This document shows positions 1 to 7,724 of a stretch of 49,311 nucleotides of DNA, piece by piece. This DNA comes from an uncultured Rhodospirillales bacterium (GTDB taxonomy: Bacteria > Pseudomonadota > Alphaproteobacteria > Reyranellales > Reyranellaceae), in contig CAMFJT010000014.1 of the NCBI GenBank assembly GCA_945957125.1, forward strand, positions 1-49,311. The letters run 5' to 3'. Made by a program: the position numbers and the translations under genes. The notes beneath the pieces were generated by a model that saw only the letters and a list, made by a program, of their open reading frames with translations, did no database searches and was not told the DNA's origin. Positions within the stretch are counted from its first letter, which is position 1; every line of letters starts with the position of its first letter.

Positions 1-227
1 GCGACATCACGGTGATCGAGAACACGCCGATCGACTATCTCGACTTCGCCAGCCCGGTGAGCGGCCTCGGCTCCAAGATCGGCCTGGACGCCACGGACAA
101 ATGGCCGGGCGAGACCAACCGCGAATGGGGCCGCCAAATCAGGATGGATCAAACGGTGATCGACAAGGTCGATTCGATGTGGAGCACGCTGGGGTTACCG
201 GGGAGCGGGAAGAAAATCTGGCGCTGA
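1..227 (+). CDS. UbiD-family decarboxylase, C-terminal end (partial)
   Basis: Only the last 75 or so residues are present; the reading frame is open from the window edge (first full codon at base 3) to a TGA at 225-227. The segment [20 protein letters not shown], followed by [12 protein letters not shown] and REWGR, is the characteristic C-terminal block of UbiD-type enzymes. These are prenylated-FMN-dependent decarboxylases acting on aromatic or alpha,beta-unsaturated acids such as 3-polyprenyl-4-hydroxybenzoate. The catalytic region lies outside the window, so the substrate cannot be judged; many soil bacteria carry several UbiD paralogs not devoted to ubiquinone. It converges with the DUF2158 gene, with 8 bases between the stops. 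Confidence 0.85.
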   Translation, partial: DITVIENTPIDYLDFASPVSGLGSKIGLDATDKWPGETNREWGRQIRMDQTVIDKVDSMWSTLGLPGSGKKIWR

Positions 228-235
228 TGCTCTGA

Positions 236-469
236 TTAATAGTCTCTGAAAGGTCTATTTCTGACGACCCGGCCGACCATCGCGTGTCCATCACCAGCAA
301 TTTCAAGAGAGTTAGGGTGAAATACACTCTGGTTCTTCTCTTGATCTTTGAACCAGACACACAATACACCGACTTTTAGTCCTTCCTTTGAGAAATCGCC
401 AACGCTTTGGATCGTCATTCTAGGCCCTCCACTCTTGAGTCTCACCACATCACCAATCTGGAAGGTCAT
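236..469 (-). CDS. Small YodC-like DUF2158 protein
   Basis: A 77-residue protein beginning MTFQIGDVVRLKSGGPRMTI, the signature start of the DUF2158/YodC family. These are small proteins of uncharacterised function, predicted to form a small beta-barrel. The downstream part has the usual CVWF-type core (VLCVWFKDQ) followed by a less conserved tail. An AGG-containing ribosome-binding sequence lies about 7 bases before the ATG. It starts 11 bases after the stop of the upstream gene on the same strand, so the two are probably cotranscribed. Base composition is clearly more AT-rich than the flanking genes, suggesting acquisition together with the upstream gene. No biochemical role can be assigned from sequence. 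Confidence 0.8.
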   Translation of the reverse strand: MTFQIGDVVRLKSGGPRMTIQSVGDFSKEGLKVGVLCVWFKDQEKNQSVFHPNSLEIAGDGHAMVGRVVRNRPFRDY

Positions 470-480
470 GAAAAACCTCG

Positions 481-1128
481 CTAAGAAAACTTGCTAAGCA
501 AAAACTGTTCGACGAAACCTATGACACTTCCAACATCCTGTGCGGTAAGCTTGCCCCAGTCTGCGTGCATAGCGTAGTCCCTAATACGAGGCATCGTGTC
601 CAACAGGCTTTTCTGCGCCCCGCTAACGAGTCCCTTCGCCTTGAGTGCAGCGACCACGCTTTGCATTACCTTACCATCAATATCCAATTGATTTGAACGC
701 GCGTATCGCTTCAACGCATCTTCGAGGGCAGCGCACGCAAGCACAGCCGCTACATCTTTTGCACCATCGCTTAATGCGACCTTCGCTAGTGAAACGAAAT
801 CACCGAATATTTCCCCGGATATCTCCGCATCAACATCAAAAAGATATCCACCCTCAAAGTCCGCTTTAGCCGCTCTGAATACCCCAATCATAGCCTCGAC
901 CTCGTAGTCCCATCCTTTGCAGTCGTCGTATGCTCTCCGAAATTTTTCAGCATGTGGTGAACGCTGACCAAAGACACCAAGTATCAAATTCTCCGCGCTG
1001 GTCGCCCATTGCCGCCACCCGGCGGGCGCATAGGAAGTTGTGCCATCATTGTTGTAGCTTGGAATGCTGCGAATTTGCTCTTCCAATTCGCCGAACCGCC
1101 GCGATACTCTGTCCGCCAACTTCGACAA
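481..1128 (-). CDS. Hypothetical protein with DUF4145/HEPN-like C-terminal domain
   Basis: About 215 residues from a TTG at 1128. The frame stays open further upstream, but no ATG or GTG occurs in it before it runs into the 3' end of the LLM oxidoreductase gene, so the start is uncertain and the gene may be 5'-truncated. The N-terminal half has a WRQWATSAENLILGVFG segment. The C-terminal half (VAAVLACAALEDALKRYA, then IRDYAMHADWGKL) is an all-helical segment like DUF4145-type and other HEPN-fold proteins, which often occur in defence or stress loci. The R-x4-H pattern in IRDYAMHADW resembles the HEPN RNase motif, but this is resemblance only. AT-rich relative to neighbours; likely cotranscribed with the DUF2158 gene. 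Confidence 0.6.
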   Translation of the reverse strand: MSKLADRVSRRFGELEEQIRSIPSYNNDGTTSYAPAGWRQWATSAENLILGVFGQRSPHAEKFRRAYDDCKGWDYEVEAMIGVFRAAKADFEGGYLFDVDAEISGEIFGDFVSLAKVALSDGAKDVAAVLACAALEDALKRYARSNQLDIDGKVMQSVVAALKAKGLVSGAQKSLLDTMPRIRDYAMHADWGKLTAQDVGSVIGFVEQFLLSKFS

Positions 1129-1253
1129 GGTGTTGCCCCTTTGTCCTATTCGAGCGACTTTACCGCAGTTCCAAGTCGACGGCTGTATATAACCGCTAAA
1201 ATAGGGCTGAAGTAGATCGACTTGAAAAGTAGAGATACCGATTTCGGCTATTC

Positions 1254-2342
1254 CTATCGTGAAGTCTGCATCGTCGGCAGCACATGCTTGGCCACAAGGT
1301 CGCGATTGACGGCGGCATCCTCCGCCGACGCGCCGCGGGTGCCGCCGCTGACGGCGACCTTGTCGAGGCCGAGGGCGGCGAGCGACTTCAGGCGCTCGAT
1401 GCAGCGCTCGGGGGAGCCGACGACGGCGAAGCGGTCGACGAAGTCGTCGGCCAGCGTGCCGGCCTGGCGCGAATCGGCGCGGGTGTGCTGCTTCATGTCG
1501 TAGTTGGTGACGAGAGTCTCGAGCTGCGCGCGGTCCTTGGCCGAGACCGGGCCGTTCGCCTTGCCGTGCATCACCGAGAAGCGCGCGAAGGTCGTGAGGC
1601 CGCCGCGCACCAGGCCGCGCGCCTTCTCGATGTCGCTGTGGCAGCCCATGTTGATGTAGGCGCCGAAGGCGATCGCGTCCGGATCGAGACCGGCATCGCG
1701 CCGCGTCTTCTTCGCCAGCTCGATGCCCCATTGCAGGCGCTCGACGTCAGCGCCCACCGTGAACATCACGCGCTCGGCATGCAGCGCCGACATGGCGATC
1801 ACCTTCGGGCCGCTGGCCGCGACCTCGACCGGCACCTTGGCGTTGCCTTTCTTCACGCCCTCCGCGATCCAGCCGATGCGGCTGTTGGGCGGCGCATCGT
1901 GCAGATGCAGCTCCGACATCGGCGGCGCGAACTCGGTCGGAATGTCGATCTCGCGGAACGGCACGCTGTCGCCGGCGAGATAGGCCTGGAGCTGCTTCAG
2001 GTAACGCTCGAACTGCTTGAGACGCGCGGGCGCACGGCCGAGATGGGCGAGCGCGGAATCGCCGCGACCGATGCCGAGCACCGCGCGTCCATTGGAAATG
2101 CGGTCGACCGAGGTGATCGCGGTCGCCGTCGCGGCCGCATGGCGCGTGATCGAGTTGGTCACGCCGGTGCCGAGGCCGATGCGCTTCGTCACCACCGCGG
2201 CGAGCGCGAGCGAGACATAGGGATCGCCCGACAGGTTCTGCGAATCGACCACCAGCATGCCGTCCCAGCCGGCCGCCTCGATCTCCTGCGCGGTGCGGGC
2301 CGCGCCGCGCGCCGACGCCACCTGTGTGGTCCAAAGTTGCAT
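1254..2342 (-). CDS. LLM-class (luciferase-like) flavin-dependent oxidoreductase
   Basis: A 362-residue luciferase-like monooxygenase/F420-type TIM barrel. Supporting segments are AAGWDGMLVVDSQ near the N-terminus, the RIGLGTGVTNSITRH strand that in this family lies at the flavin site, and RAVLGIGRGDSA. These enzymes use reduced FMN or F420 to oxidise or reduce diverse organics; the substrate cannot be predicted. The ATG at 2342 is preceded by a good GGAGG site. The MATE transporter starts only 29 bases away on the opposite strand, so the two must have closely overlapping divergent promoters. Catabolic neighbours such as UbiD and CoA transferases make xenobiotic or aromatic metabolism plausible, but this is inference. 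Confidence 0.9.
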   Translation of the reverse strand: MQLWTTQVASARGAARTAQEIEAAGWDGMLVVDSQNLSGDPYVSLALAAVVTKRIGLGTGVTNSITRHAAATATAITSVDRISNGRAVLGIGRGDSALAHLGRAPARLKQFERYLKQLQAYLAGDSVPFREIDIPTEFAPPMSELHLHDAPPNSRIGWIAEGVKKGNAKVPVEVAASGPKVIAMSALHAERVMFTVGADVERLQWGIELAKKTRRDAGLDPDAIAFGAYINMGCHSDIEKARGLVRGGLTTFARFSVMHGKANGPVSAKDRAQLETLVTNYDMKQHTRADSRQAGTLADDFVDRFAVVGSPERCIERLKSLAALGLDKVAVSGGTRGASAEDAAVNRDLVAKHVLPTMQTSR

Positions 2343-2371
2343 GCCGTTTCCTCCCGTCCCATATCGATAGC

Positions 2372-3793
2372 GTGGCTCCCCCCAAAAACAAGCTCCTCGA
2401 AGGGCCGATCCTGCGCTCGCTGCTCGCGCTGGCGATCCCGATCGTGGCGGCGAACGTGCTGCAGTCGGGCTACCAGATCATCGACGCCTTCTGGGTCGGC
2501 CGGCTGGGCGGCACCGCCATCGCGGCCGTATCGCTGAGCTTCCCGGTGATGTTCCTGACCTTCGCGATCGGCGCGGGGCTGTCGATGGCCGGCTCGACCT
2601 TGATCGCGCAGTATGTCGGCGCGCGCAACGATCGGATGGTCGGCCACGTCGCCGGACAGACCATCGTGATGGTCGTGCTGATCTCCCTTGTACTTGGGAC
2701 GATCGGCTACATCACGGCACCGGCGCTGCTGCAGCTGATCGGCGTCACGCCCGAAGTCCATGATGGCGCCCTCGGCTTCATGCGCGTGTCCTTCGTCGGG
2801 CTGGTGTTCAACTTCACCTTCTTCGTCTTCCAGGCGATCATGCGCTCGCTCGGGCGCGCGACCCTGCCGGTCTGGATCGTCGGCGGCACGGTGCTGCTGA
2901 ACTTCGGGCTCGATCCGCTGCTGATCTTCGGCTGGGGGCCCGTGCCGGCCTACGGCGTGATGGGTGCGGCGATCGCCACGCTGGTGACCCAGGCCATCGC
3001 GGCCATCATCGGCATGGTCATCCTGCGGCGCGGCCTGCACGGCGTCCATGTCCGGCGCGCCGACCTCATTCCCGATTTCGCCTACGTGAAGCGCGCCTTC
3101 TTCCTGGGCTTTCCCGCCTCGATCGAGATGTCGGCGCGCGCCGCCGCGCTGATGCTGATGACCTTCCTCATCACCAGCTTCGGCACCCTGACGCTCGCCG
3201 CCTACGGCGTCGGCTCGAACATCGTCGGCGTGGTCATCATCCCGGCGATGGGACTTTCCATGGCGATCTCCGCGCTGGTCGGGCAGAACATCGGCGCCGG
3301 CAACATCGAGCGCGCGGCGCGGATCGGCCGGCTGGGCGGCCTGCTCGGCTTTGCGAGCTTGTCGCTGCTCGGCCTGATCGTCTTCCTCTTCCCCGCCACC
3401 ATCGTCGCCTTCTTCGTGCCGGGAGACCCCGCGGTCATCGCCGCCGGAGCGGACTATCTGCGCATCGTGTCTCCGGCCTGGGGCTTCCTCGGCCTGCAGT
3501 TCGCGCTGACCGGCGTGCTGCGCGCCTCGGGCAACATGGTGATGACCATGATGCTGACCCTGGTCTCGCAATGGGTGCTGCAGTTCCCGCTCGCCTACGT
3601 GCTGTCCAAGCACACCGCGCTCGGCGCCCAGGGCATCTGGTGGGCCTTCCCGGTCACCAACGTGCTCATCGCGCTGATCACCATCGGCGTCTACGCCAAG
3701 GGCGACTGGAAGAAGAAGCGCCTGCTCGACGAGGAAGAGGTGCTGGCCGGCAAGGTGACCGACGAGGTGCTGACCGGCGAACGGCCGCGATAG
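2372..3793 (+). CDS. MATE-family multidrug/toxic compound efflux transporter
   Basis: About 473 residues with roughly twelve hydrophobic helices in two similar halves, as expected for MATE antiporters, which export cationic drugs or metabolites using a Na+ or H+ gradient. Diagnostic segments are LALAIPIVAANVLQSGYQIIDAFWVGRLG in pieces near residues 15-45, GAGLSMAGSTLIAQYVGA, and the second-half counterpart MGLSMAISALVGQNIGAGN. The GTG at 2372 is chosen because it leaves the divergent LLM gene intact; an upstream in-frame start at 2324 would overlap that gene. The C-terminus is a charged cytoplasmic tail. Substrate unknown. Confidence 0.92.
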   Translation: MAPPKNKLLEGPILRSLLALAIPIVAANVLQSGYQIIDAFWVGRLGGTAIAAVSLSFPVMFLTFAIGAGLSMAGSTLIAQYVGARNDRMVGHVAGQTIVMVVLISLVLGTIGYITAPALLQLIGVTPEVHDGALGFMRVSFVGLVFNFTFFVFQAIMRSLGRATLPVWIVGGTVLLNFGLDPLLIFGWGPVPAYGVMGAAIATLVTQAIAAIIGMVILRRGLHGVHVRRADLIPDFAYVKRAFFLGFPASIEMSARAAALMLMTFLITSFGTLTLAAYGVGSNIVGVVIIPAMGLSMAISALVGQNIGAGNIERAARIGRLGGLLGFASLSLLGLIVFLFPATIVAFFVPGDPAVIAAGADYLRIVSPAWGFLGLQFALTGVLRASGNMVMTMMLTLVSQWVLQFPLAYVLSKHTALGAQGIWWAFPVTNVLIALITIGVYAKGDWKKKRLLDEEEVLAGKVTDEVLTGERPR

Positions 3794-4064
3794 ACGTCCC
3801 TCGCCGCTGTCGGTAGCTAGTCAAGTTGTCCGGTTTTTGTAGCACACCAAATGTCCGCTTCTTGAGATTGGCCGGCGAGATCGGAAGCGGTGGACGATCC
3901 GGCCGGGGTTGGGTTGCCTATGGAGCGCGCGGCTCGAGGGCGGGAGAGGAGGCCAGGAGCAGTTTCTTGGTTCGACCTGGAGGCCGAAGCTGAGGGAACG
4001 CGCACGACAGCCATCGCGTTCGTCGCCTATTGCCGTTCCCTGCTTTAATGTAAACTCCCTTAAC
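3794..4064 (+). other. Non-coding gap with possible insertion-sequence end relic
   Basis: No convincing gene is present in these 271 bases. Near 3826-3858 the stretch is AT-richer and holds two similar short direct repeats, TTGTCCGG (3826-3833) and ATGTCCGC (3851-3858), about 25 bases apart. Such repeats resemble the multiple terminal repeats at ends of IS21- or IS481-type elements. There is no transposase remnant or partner end, so this is only a possibility. The final bases contain the TetR operator. Confidence 0.3.
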
Positions 4065-4066
4065 AT
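4048..4066 (+). promoter_or_regulatory. TetR operator copy 1, overlapping the tetR start codon
   Basis: The 19-mer ATGTAAACTCCCTTAACAT shares both 7-base arms (ATGTAAA and TTAACAT, with a 5-base centre) with a second copy before the DUF2852 gene. The arms are near-perfect inverted repeats. The copy ends on the ATG of the regulator gene, so binding would block its expression. The sharing of one unusual AT-rich element by both promoters supports autoregulation. Confidence 0.75.
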
Positions 4067-4700
4067 GAGCTGGAAACGGCGTGCCCGCGAGGGTGCGTAT
4101 CATCACGGCAACCTGCGCGAGGCCCTGATCCAGGCGGCGCGCGAGTTGATCAAGGAGAAGGGGCCGGCGGGCTTCACCTTCGCCGATGCCGCGCGCTCGG
4201 CCGGCGTCTCGCCGGCGGCGCCCTATCGCCACTTCCGCGACCGCGAGGCCCTTCTCGCCGACGTGGCGCGCGAGGGCTTCGGCCGTTTCGAGGCGATGCT
4301 GTCGACCGGCTGGAACGGCGGCAAGCCGGACGCCCTCACCGCCTTCAACAATGTCGGCCGCGCCTATCTCGCCTTCGCCCGCGCCGAGCCCGCCTACTAT
4401 GCGGCGATGTTCGAGTCCGGCCTGCCGCCGGACGCCAATCCCGAGCTCAGGGCCGCCAGCGATCGTGCCTTCGCCGCGCTGCGCACGGCGGCCGACGGGC
4501 TGGTCGGCATGTTGCCGGCCGGCAAGCGTCCGCCGGCGCTGATGATGAGCCTGCATGTCTGGTCGCTGGCGCACGGCATCGCCTCGCTGTTCGGCCGCGG
4601 CGACGCCGGCCGGCGCAGCCTGCCGATGTCGGCCGAGGAGCTGCTCGAATCGGCGATGCTCATCTACCTGCAGGGATTGGGCTTTCCGTCCCCCGCGTGA
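4065..4700 (+). CDS. TetR/AcrR-family transcriptional regulator
   Basis: About 211 residues. An N-terminal TetR helix-turn-helix is clear: HHGNLREALIQAARELIKEK, then FTFADAARSAGVSPAAPYRHFRDREALLADVA at residues 35-65. The C-terminal half fits the WHG-type ligand-binding domain of this family, with the segments ALTAFNNVGRAYLAFARAEPAYYAAMF and MSLHVWSLAHGIASLF. The ATG at 4065 lacks an obvious Shine-Dalgarno and lies at the end of the AT-rich operator, so the mRNA may be leaderless; more distal in-frame starts exist but would place the operator inside the gene. The same operator motif precedes the DUF2852 gene 95 bases downstream, which is the likely regulatory target. The ligand is unknown. 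Confidence 0.9.
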   Translation: MSWKRRAREGAYHHGNLREALIQAARELIKEKGPAGFTFADAARSAGVSPAAPYRHFRDREALLADVAREGFGRFEAMLSTGWNGGKPDALTAFNNVGRAYLAFARAEPAYYAAMFESGLPPDANPELRAASDRAFAALRTAADGLVGMLPAGKRPPALMMSLHVWSLAHGIASLFGRGDAGRRSLPMSAEELLESAMLIYLQGLGFPSPA

Positions 4701-4742
4701 AAATTCACCGGATGCCCTTGACTCACCTGGTTCCCAGCACCA

Positions 4743-4774
4743 ATGTAAATGTCGTTAACATTTACATCGTTAAC
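4743..4774 (+). promoter_or_regulatory. TetR operator copy 2, upstream of DUF2852 gene
   Basis: ATGTAAATGTCGTTAACAT at 4743-4761 repeats both arms of the copy at the tetR start. In addition ATGTAAATG (4743-4751) and CATTTACAT (4759-4767) form a perfect 9-base inverted repeat with a 7-base spacer, and two GTTAAC hexamers (4754-4759, 4769-4774) overlap it. The arrangement could hold two repressor dimers. It ends about 20 bases before the GTG of the DUF2852 gene. Confidence 0.78.
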
Positions 4775-4794
4775 ACCTCAAGAAGGAGGCCTCC

Positions 4795-5226
4795 GTGAAT
4801 TACGGCCTGATGGAAAGACTGGACGAGATTCCCAAGGCGGCCTGGATCGCCCTGGTGGTGCTCGGCTTCATCGTGTTCTGGCCCGTGGGCCTCGCTCTTC
4901 TGATCTACCTGAAATGGAGTGGACGCATGTCTTGGTGGAAACATGGCCATTGCGGCCGCTGGCACTCGCCGGAAGGCCGTGAAGCGCGCGAGGACTTCCG
5001 CGCCTGGCGCCGCCGCAACCGCGCCTGGGGCCGCGGCTCGAGCGGCAACGTCGCCTTCGACGAATATCGCGAGGAGACGCTGCGCAAGCTCGACGAGGAG
5101 CAGCGCGAGTTCCGCGACTACCTCGACCGGCTGCGCTCGGCCAAGGACCGCGCCGAGTTCGACCAGTTCATGAACGAGCGCCGCAGCCGGCCGCCGACCA
5201 CCGACGTCCCGCCGCCGTCGGCCTGA
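4795..5226 (+). CDS. DUF2852 membrane protein
   Basis: A 143-residue protein from a GTG at 4795, with a strong AAGGAGG site six bases upstream. One hydrophobic helix lies near residues 16-38 (AAWIALVVLGFIVFWPVGLA). It is followed by a basic Trp/Arg-rich stretch (WWKHGHCGRW) and a long charged helix (EEQREFRDYLDRLRSAKDRAEFDQFMNERR) typical of alphaproteobacterial DUF2852 proteins. Function is unknown; it is predicted to be an inner-membrane protein with a cytoplasmic coiled-coil tail. It is preceded by a TetR operator shared with the adjacent regulator and followed by a strong terminator, so it is a single-gene unit under that repressor. Confidence 0.88.
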   Translation: MNYGLMERLDEIPKAAWIALVVLGFIVFWPVGLALLIYLKWSGRMSWWKHGHCGRWHSPEGREAREDFRAWRRRNRAWGRGSSGNVAFDEYREETLRKLDEEQREFRDYLDRLRSAKDRAEFDQFMNERRSRPPTTDVPPPSA

Positions 5227-5252
5227 GCCGCCAACCTTCTCATCCGATGAAG

Positions 5253-5290
5253 TCGCCCGCGACGGTCGCCGTCGCGGGCGATTTCGTTTG
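5253..5290 (+). terminator. Intrinsic terminator after DUF2852 gene
   Basis: Perfect 12-base-pair stem TCGCCCGCGACG / CGTCGCGGGCGA (5253-5264 with 5270-5281), a 5-base loop, then the T-rich run TTTCGTTT. It lies 26 bases after the DUF2852 stop. The remaining bases to the next start at 5474 show nothing further. Confidence 0.85.
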
Positions 5291-5473
5291 CAGGGCATGA
5301 ATCGCGTCGCTGCGCCTGGAGTCGCGCTGGCCTGAAACACAGCCTAAGGAGTCGCGAACCGTCCCATCCCCTGATCGAGCTCGACGAGATACCCTGCGAC
5401 TGGCAGGCGGTCGACGCCGAACGCTGATCCCGTCCGGCTTGCGCAGCGGGAGCCGGTGCGCGAGCTTGGCGCC

Positions 5474-6637
5474 ATGACCGATATCGAGTCCGAGCTCGCC
5501 CGGCTGCGCGAGCGCCTTCTCACCTGGCTGTTCGACGACGCCCTGCCGATCTGGTGGGAGGTCGGCGCCGACCGGATCGACGGCGGCTTCCACGAGGCGA
5601 TCGATCTTGCTGGAAGGCCGGTGCATGGCGAGCGTCGCGCACGCGTTCAGGCGCGGCAGATCTTCACCTACGCGGTGGCCGGCGAGATGGGCTGGACCGG
5701 GCCTTGGCGCGAGGCCGTACGGCACGGCCTCGATTTCTATATCGGCCGCTATCGCCGGCCGGATGGCCTGTTCGTCAATGCCCTGCAGGTCGACGGCAAG
5801 CCCTCCCCCGCCAACCCCCATCTCTACGAGCAGGCCTTCGCGCTGCTGGCCATCGCGACCGCCGGCGATGCCGCCTTGGTGCCGGTCGCCGATATGCTGC
5901 GCGAGCGGCTGGCGACCGACCGGCGTGGCGCGGCGGGCGGCTATACCGGCTTCGCCGACGACCGCTTCTTCCAGACCGACCCGCACATGCACCTGCTCGA
6001 GGCGTCGCTCGTCTGGGAGCAGATCTCGCCCGATCCGCGCTGGCGCGCGCTGGCCGACGAGGTCGCCGCGCTCTGCCTCGCCCGGTTCATGACCCGCGAC
6101 GGCCTGCTGCTCGAATATTTCGACTCGACCTGGACGCCCGCCGCCGGCCTGCAGGGACGGCTGGCCTGGCCGGGCCATCAGTTCGAATGGGCCGGCCTGC
6201 TCGAGCGCTGGGCGCTGCGGCGCGGCCGCGAGGACGTGCACCCGGTCGCGCGCCGCCTCTACCGCTATGCCGCCGACCACGGCATCGACCCGACGCGCGG
6301 CGTCGCCATCTTCGAGCTGCTCGACGACCTGTCGGTGAACGACGCCAAGGCACGGCTGTGGTCGCAAACAGAATGGCTGAAGGCCGCACTCATCCTGGGG
6401 CGCGCGGCCAGCGGCGACGAGCGGCAGCGCTACCTGGCCGACGCGATCGCGGCGGCCAAGGCGCTGCTGCTCTATCTCGATACGCCGGTCGCGGGATTGT
6501 GGCGCGACAAGCTGCTCGGCGACGGCAGCTGGGTGGACGAGCCCGCCCCGGCCAGCTCATTCTACCACATCATCGATGCGCTGCGCGCGATGGCCGTCTG
6601 GCCGGCCGATCCGACGATCGGGAGCGCACCGCCCTGA
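5474..6637 (+). CDS. AGE-family epimerase/isomerase
   Basis: About 387 residues, the usual length of the N-acylglucosamine 2-epimerase family (alpha6/alpha6 barrel), which also contains mannose isomerases and cellobiose 2-epimerases. Family segments are present in order: GGFHEAID, RRARVQARQIFTYA, ANPHLYEQAFALLA, DPHMHLLEASLVWE, WPGHQFEWAGLLERWA and FYHIIDALRA. These carry the conserved Arg and His residues of the active site. The ATG at 5474 is preferred over a GTG at 5456 because it leaves the conserved N-terminus starting with a normal amphipathic helix. The exact sugar substrate cannot be told; mannose/fructose-type isomerisation is most common among proteins lacking nucleotide-binding extensions. 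Converges with the Bug binding protein. Confidence 0.88.
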   Translation: MTDIESELARLRERLLTWLFDDALPIWWEVGADRIDGGFHEAIDLAGRPVHGERRARVQARQIFTYAVAGEMGWTGPWREAVRHGLDFYIGRYRRPDGLFVNALQVDGKPSPANPHLYEQAFALLAIATAGDAALVPVADMLRERLATDRRGAAGGYTGFADDRFFQTDPHMHLLEASLVWEQISPDPRWRALADEVAALCLARFMTRDGLLLEYFDSTWTPAAGLQGRLAWPGHQFEWAGLLERWALRRGREDVHPVARRLYRYAADHGIDPTRGVAIFELLDDLSVNDAKARLWSQTEWLKAALILGRAASGDERQRYLADAIAAAKALLLYLDTPVAGLWRDKLLGDGSWVDEPAPASSFYHIIDALRAMAVWPADPTIGSAPP

Positions 6638-6676
6638 GACGGACGGTAGCGCCCTCGACGGACCGCGGTGCGACCG

Positions 6677-7660
6677 TCATTGCGGCTCGAGGTTCAGGCC
6701 CTTCACCAGCTCGATCCAGACCGGCCCTTCCTCGGCGAGGTACTTCTCGAAATAGACGTGGTCCTGCGCCGCCATGTCGATCCCGAACGTGGTGAGGATC
6801 TTCTGGATGCGGTCGGACTTGCCGAGCTCGACCATCATCGCGGACAGTTTCAGCACGATCTCCTTCGGCATGGCGACGGGGCCGACGAGGCCGATGCAGC
6901 CGCGCACCTGGAAGGCGACATCGGTTACGCCCTGCTCGAAAAACGTCGGCACGTCGGGCAGCTTCTTCATGCGGACCTTGGTCGGCACCGCGATCGCGCG
7001 GCCGTTGCCGGTCTGCAGCACGCTGGACGCGGCGGCGACGCTGCCGCTGCCACCCTGTACCGCGCCCGAGCCGACATCGACCCACATCGGCCCCTCGCCG
7101 CGATAATGCACGGCCTCCATATTGAGGCCGAAATGGCGGTTGAGCGCGGCGACCGCGACATGGCTGTAGGACCCCGCGCCGTAGGTGCCGAGCGAGACCT
7201 TGTGGCCGCGGGCGTATTGGGCGAAGTCCGCCAGGCTGCCCGCGGGCACGCTCTTGTGCAGGATGGTCGGCAGGTGGCCGGCATCCATCCAGGAGATCGG
7301 CACGAAATCCTTGTCGGGATCGTAAGGCAGCTTCCTGAACAACACCTTGTTCATGATCAGCGTCGTGGAGATCGTCCACATCAGCGTATAGCCGTCTGCG
7401 GGCGCCGATTTCACGAACTCGGCCGCGATCGCGCCCGAGGCGCCTGTCTTGTTCTCGACCACCACGGGCTGGCCGGTACTCTGCGCGATGCCCTCGCCAT
7501 AGGCGCGCGCGAAGATGTCGGTCAGCCCGCCGACCGGAAAGCCGCAGACGATCCTGATCGGCTTGCTGGGCCAGGTCTCGGCGATGGCGGGCGCCGCCAG
7601 CGAAGACGCCGCCGTGGCAGCCCCATAGCGCAGCACGTCGCGCCGTGTCGGACGAATCAT
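6677..7660 (-). CDS. Bug/TctC-family periplasmic substrate-binding protein
   Basis: About 327 residues. The N-terminus carries a twin-arginine-like signal (RPTRRDVLRYGAA, hydrophobic stretch, cleavage near APAIA-E), so the protein is exported, probably folded. The mature protein has the tripartite tricarboxylate transporter receptor features: WPSKPIRIVCGFPVGG at the start and VVVENKTGASG near residue 75. The ATG at 7660 follows an AGGGAGG site; the longer frame to 7681 has none. No TctA/TctB membrane genes are nearby, which is usual for this large family. The CoA transferase gene lies immediately upstream on the same strand with a 64-base gap, suggesting uptake of an organic acid that is then activated as a CoA ester. 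Confidence 0.92.
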   Translation of the reverse strand: MIRPTRRDVLRYGAATAASSLAAPAIAETWPSKPIRIVCGFPVGGLTDIFARAYGEGIAQSTGQPVVVENKTGASGAIAAEFVKSAPADGYTLMWTISTTLIMNKVLFRKLPYDPDKDFVPISWMDAGHLPTILHKSVPAGSLADFAQYARGHKVSLGTYGAGSYSHVAVAALNRHFGLNMEAVHYRGEGPMWVDVGSGAVQGGSGSVAAASSVLQTGNGRAIAVPTKVRMKKLPDVPTFFEQGVTDVAFQVRGCIGLVGPVAMPKEIVLKLSAMMVELGKSDRIQKILTTFGIDMAAQDHVYFEKYLAEEGPVWIELVKGLNLEPQ

Positions 7661-7724
7661 CGTAGCCTCCCTGCGGGCCACGACTCTCGTTGATTCGGTC
7701 GTTTACGCCGTTGCGAAACGGCGA

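Noticed and set aside
481..1731. A 416-codon frame extending the HEPN-like gene into the LLM gene
   Set aside because: The upstream half is shadow sequence of the LLM oxidoreductase. Only the part from about 1128 downward has real protein character.
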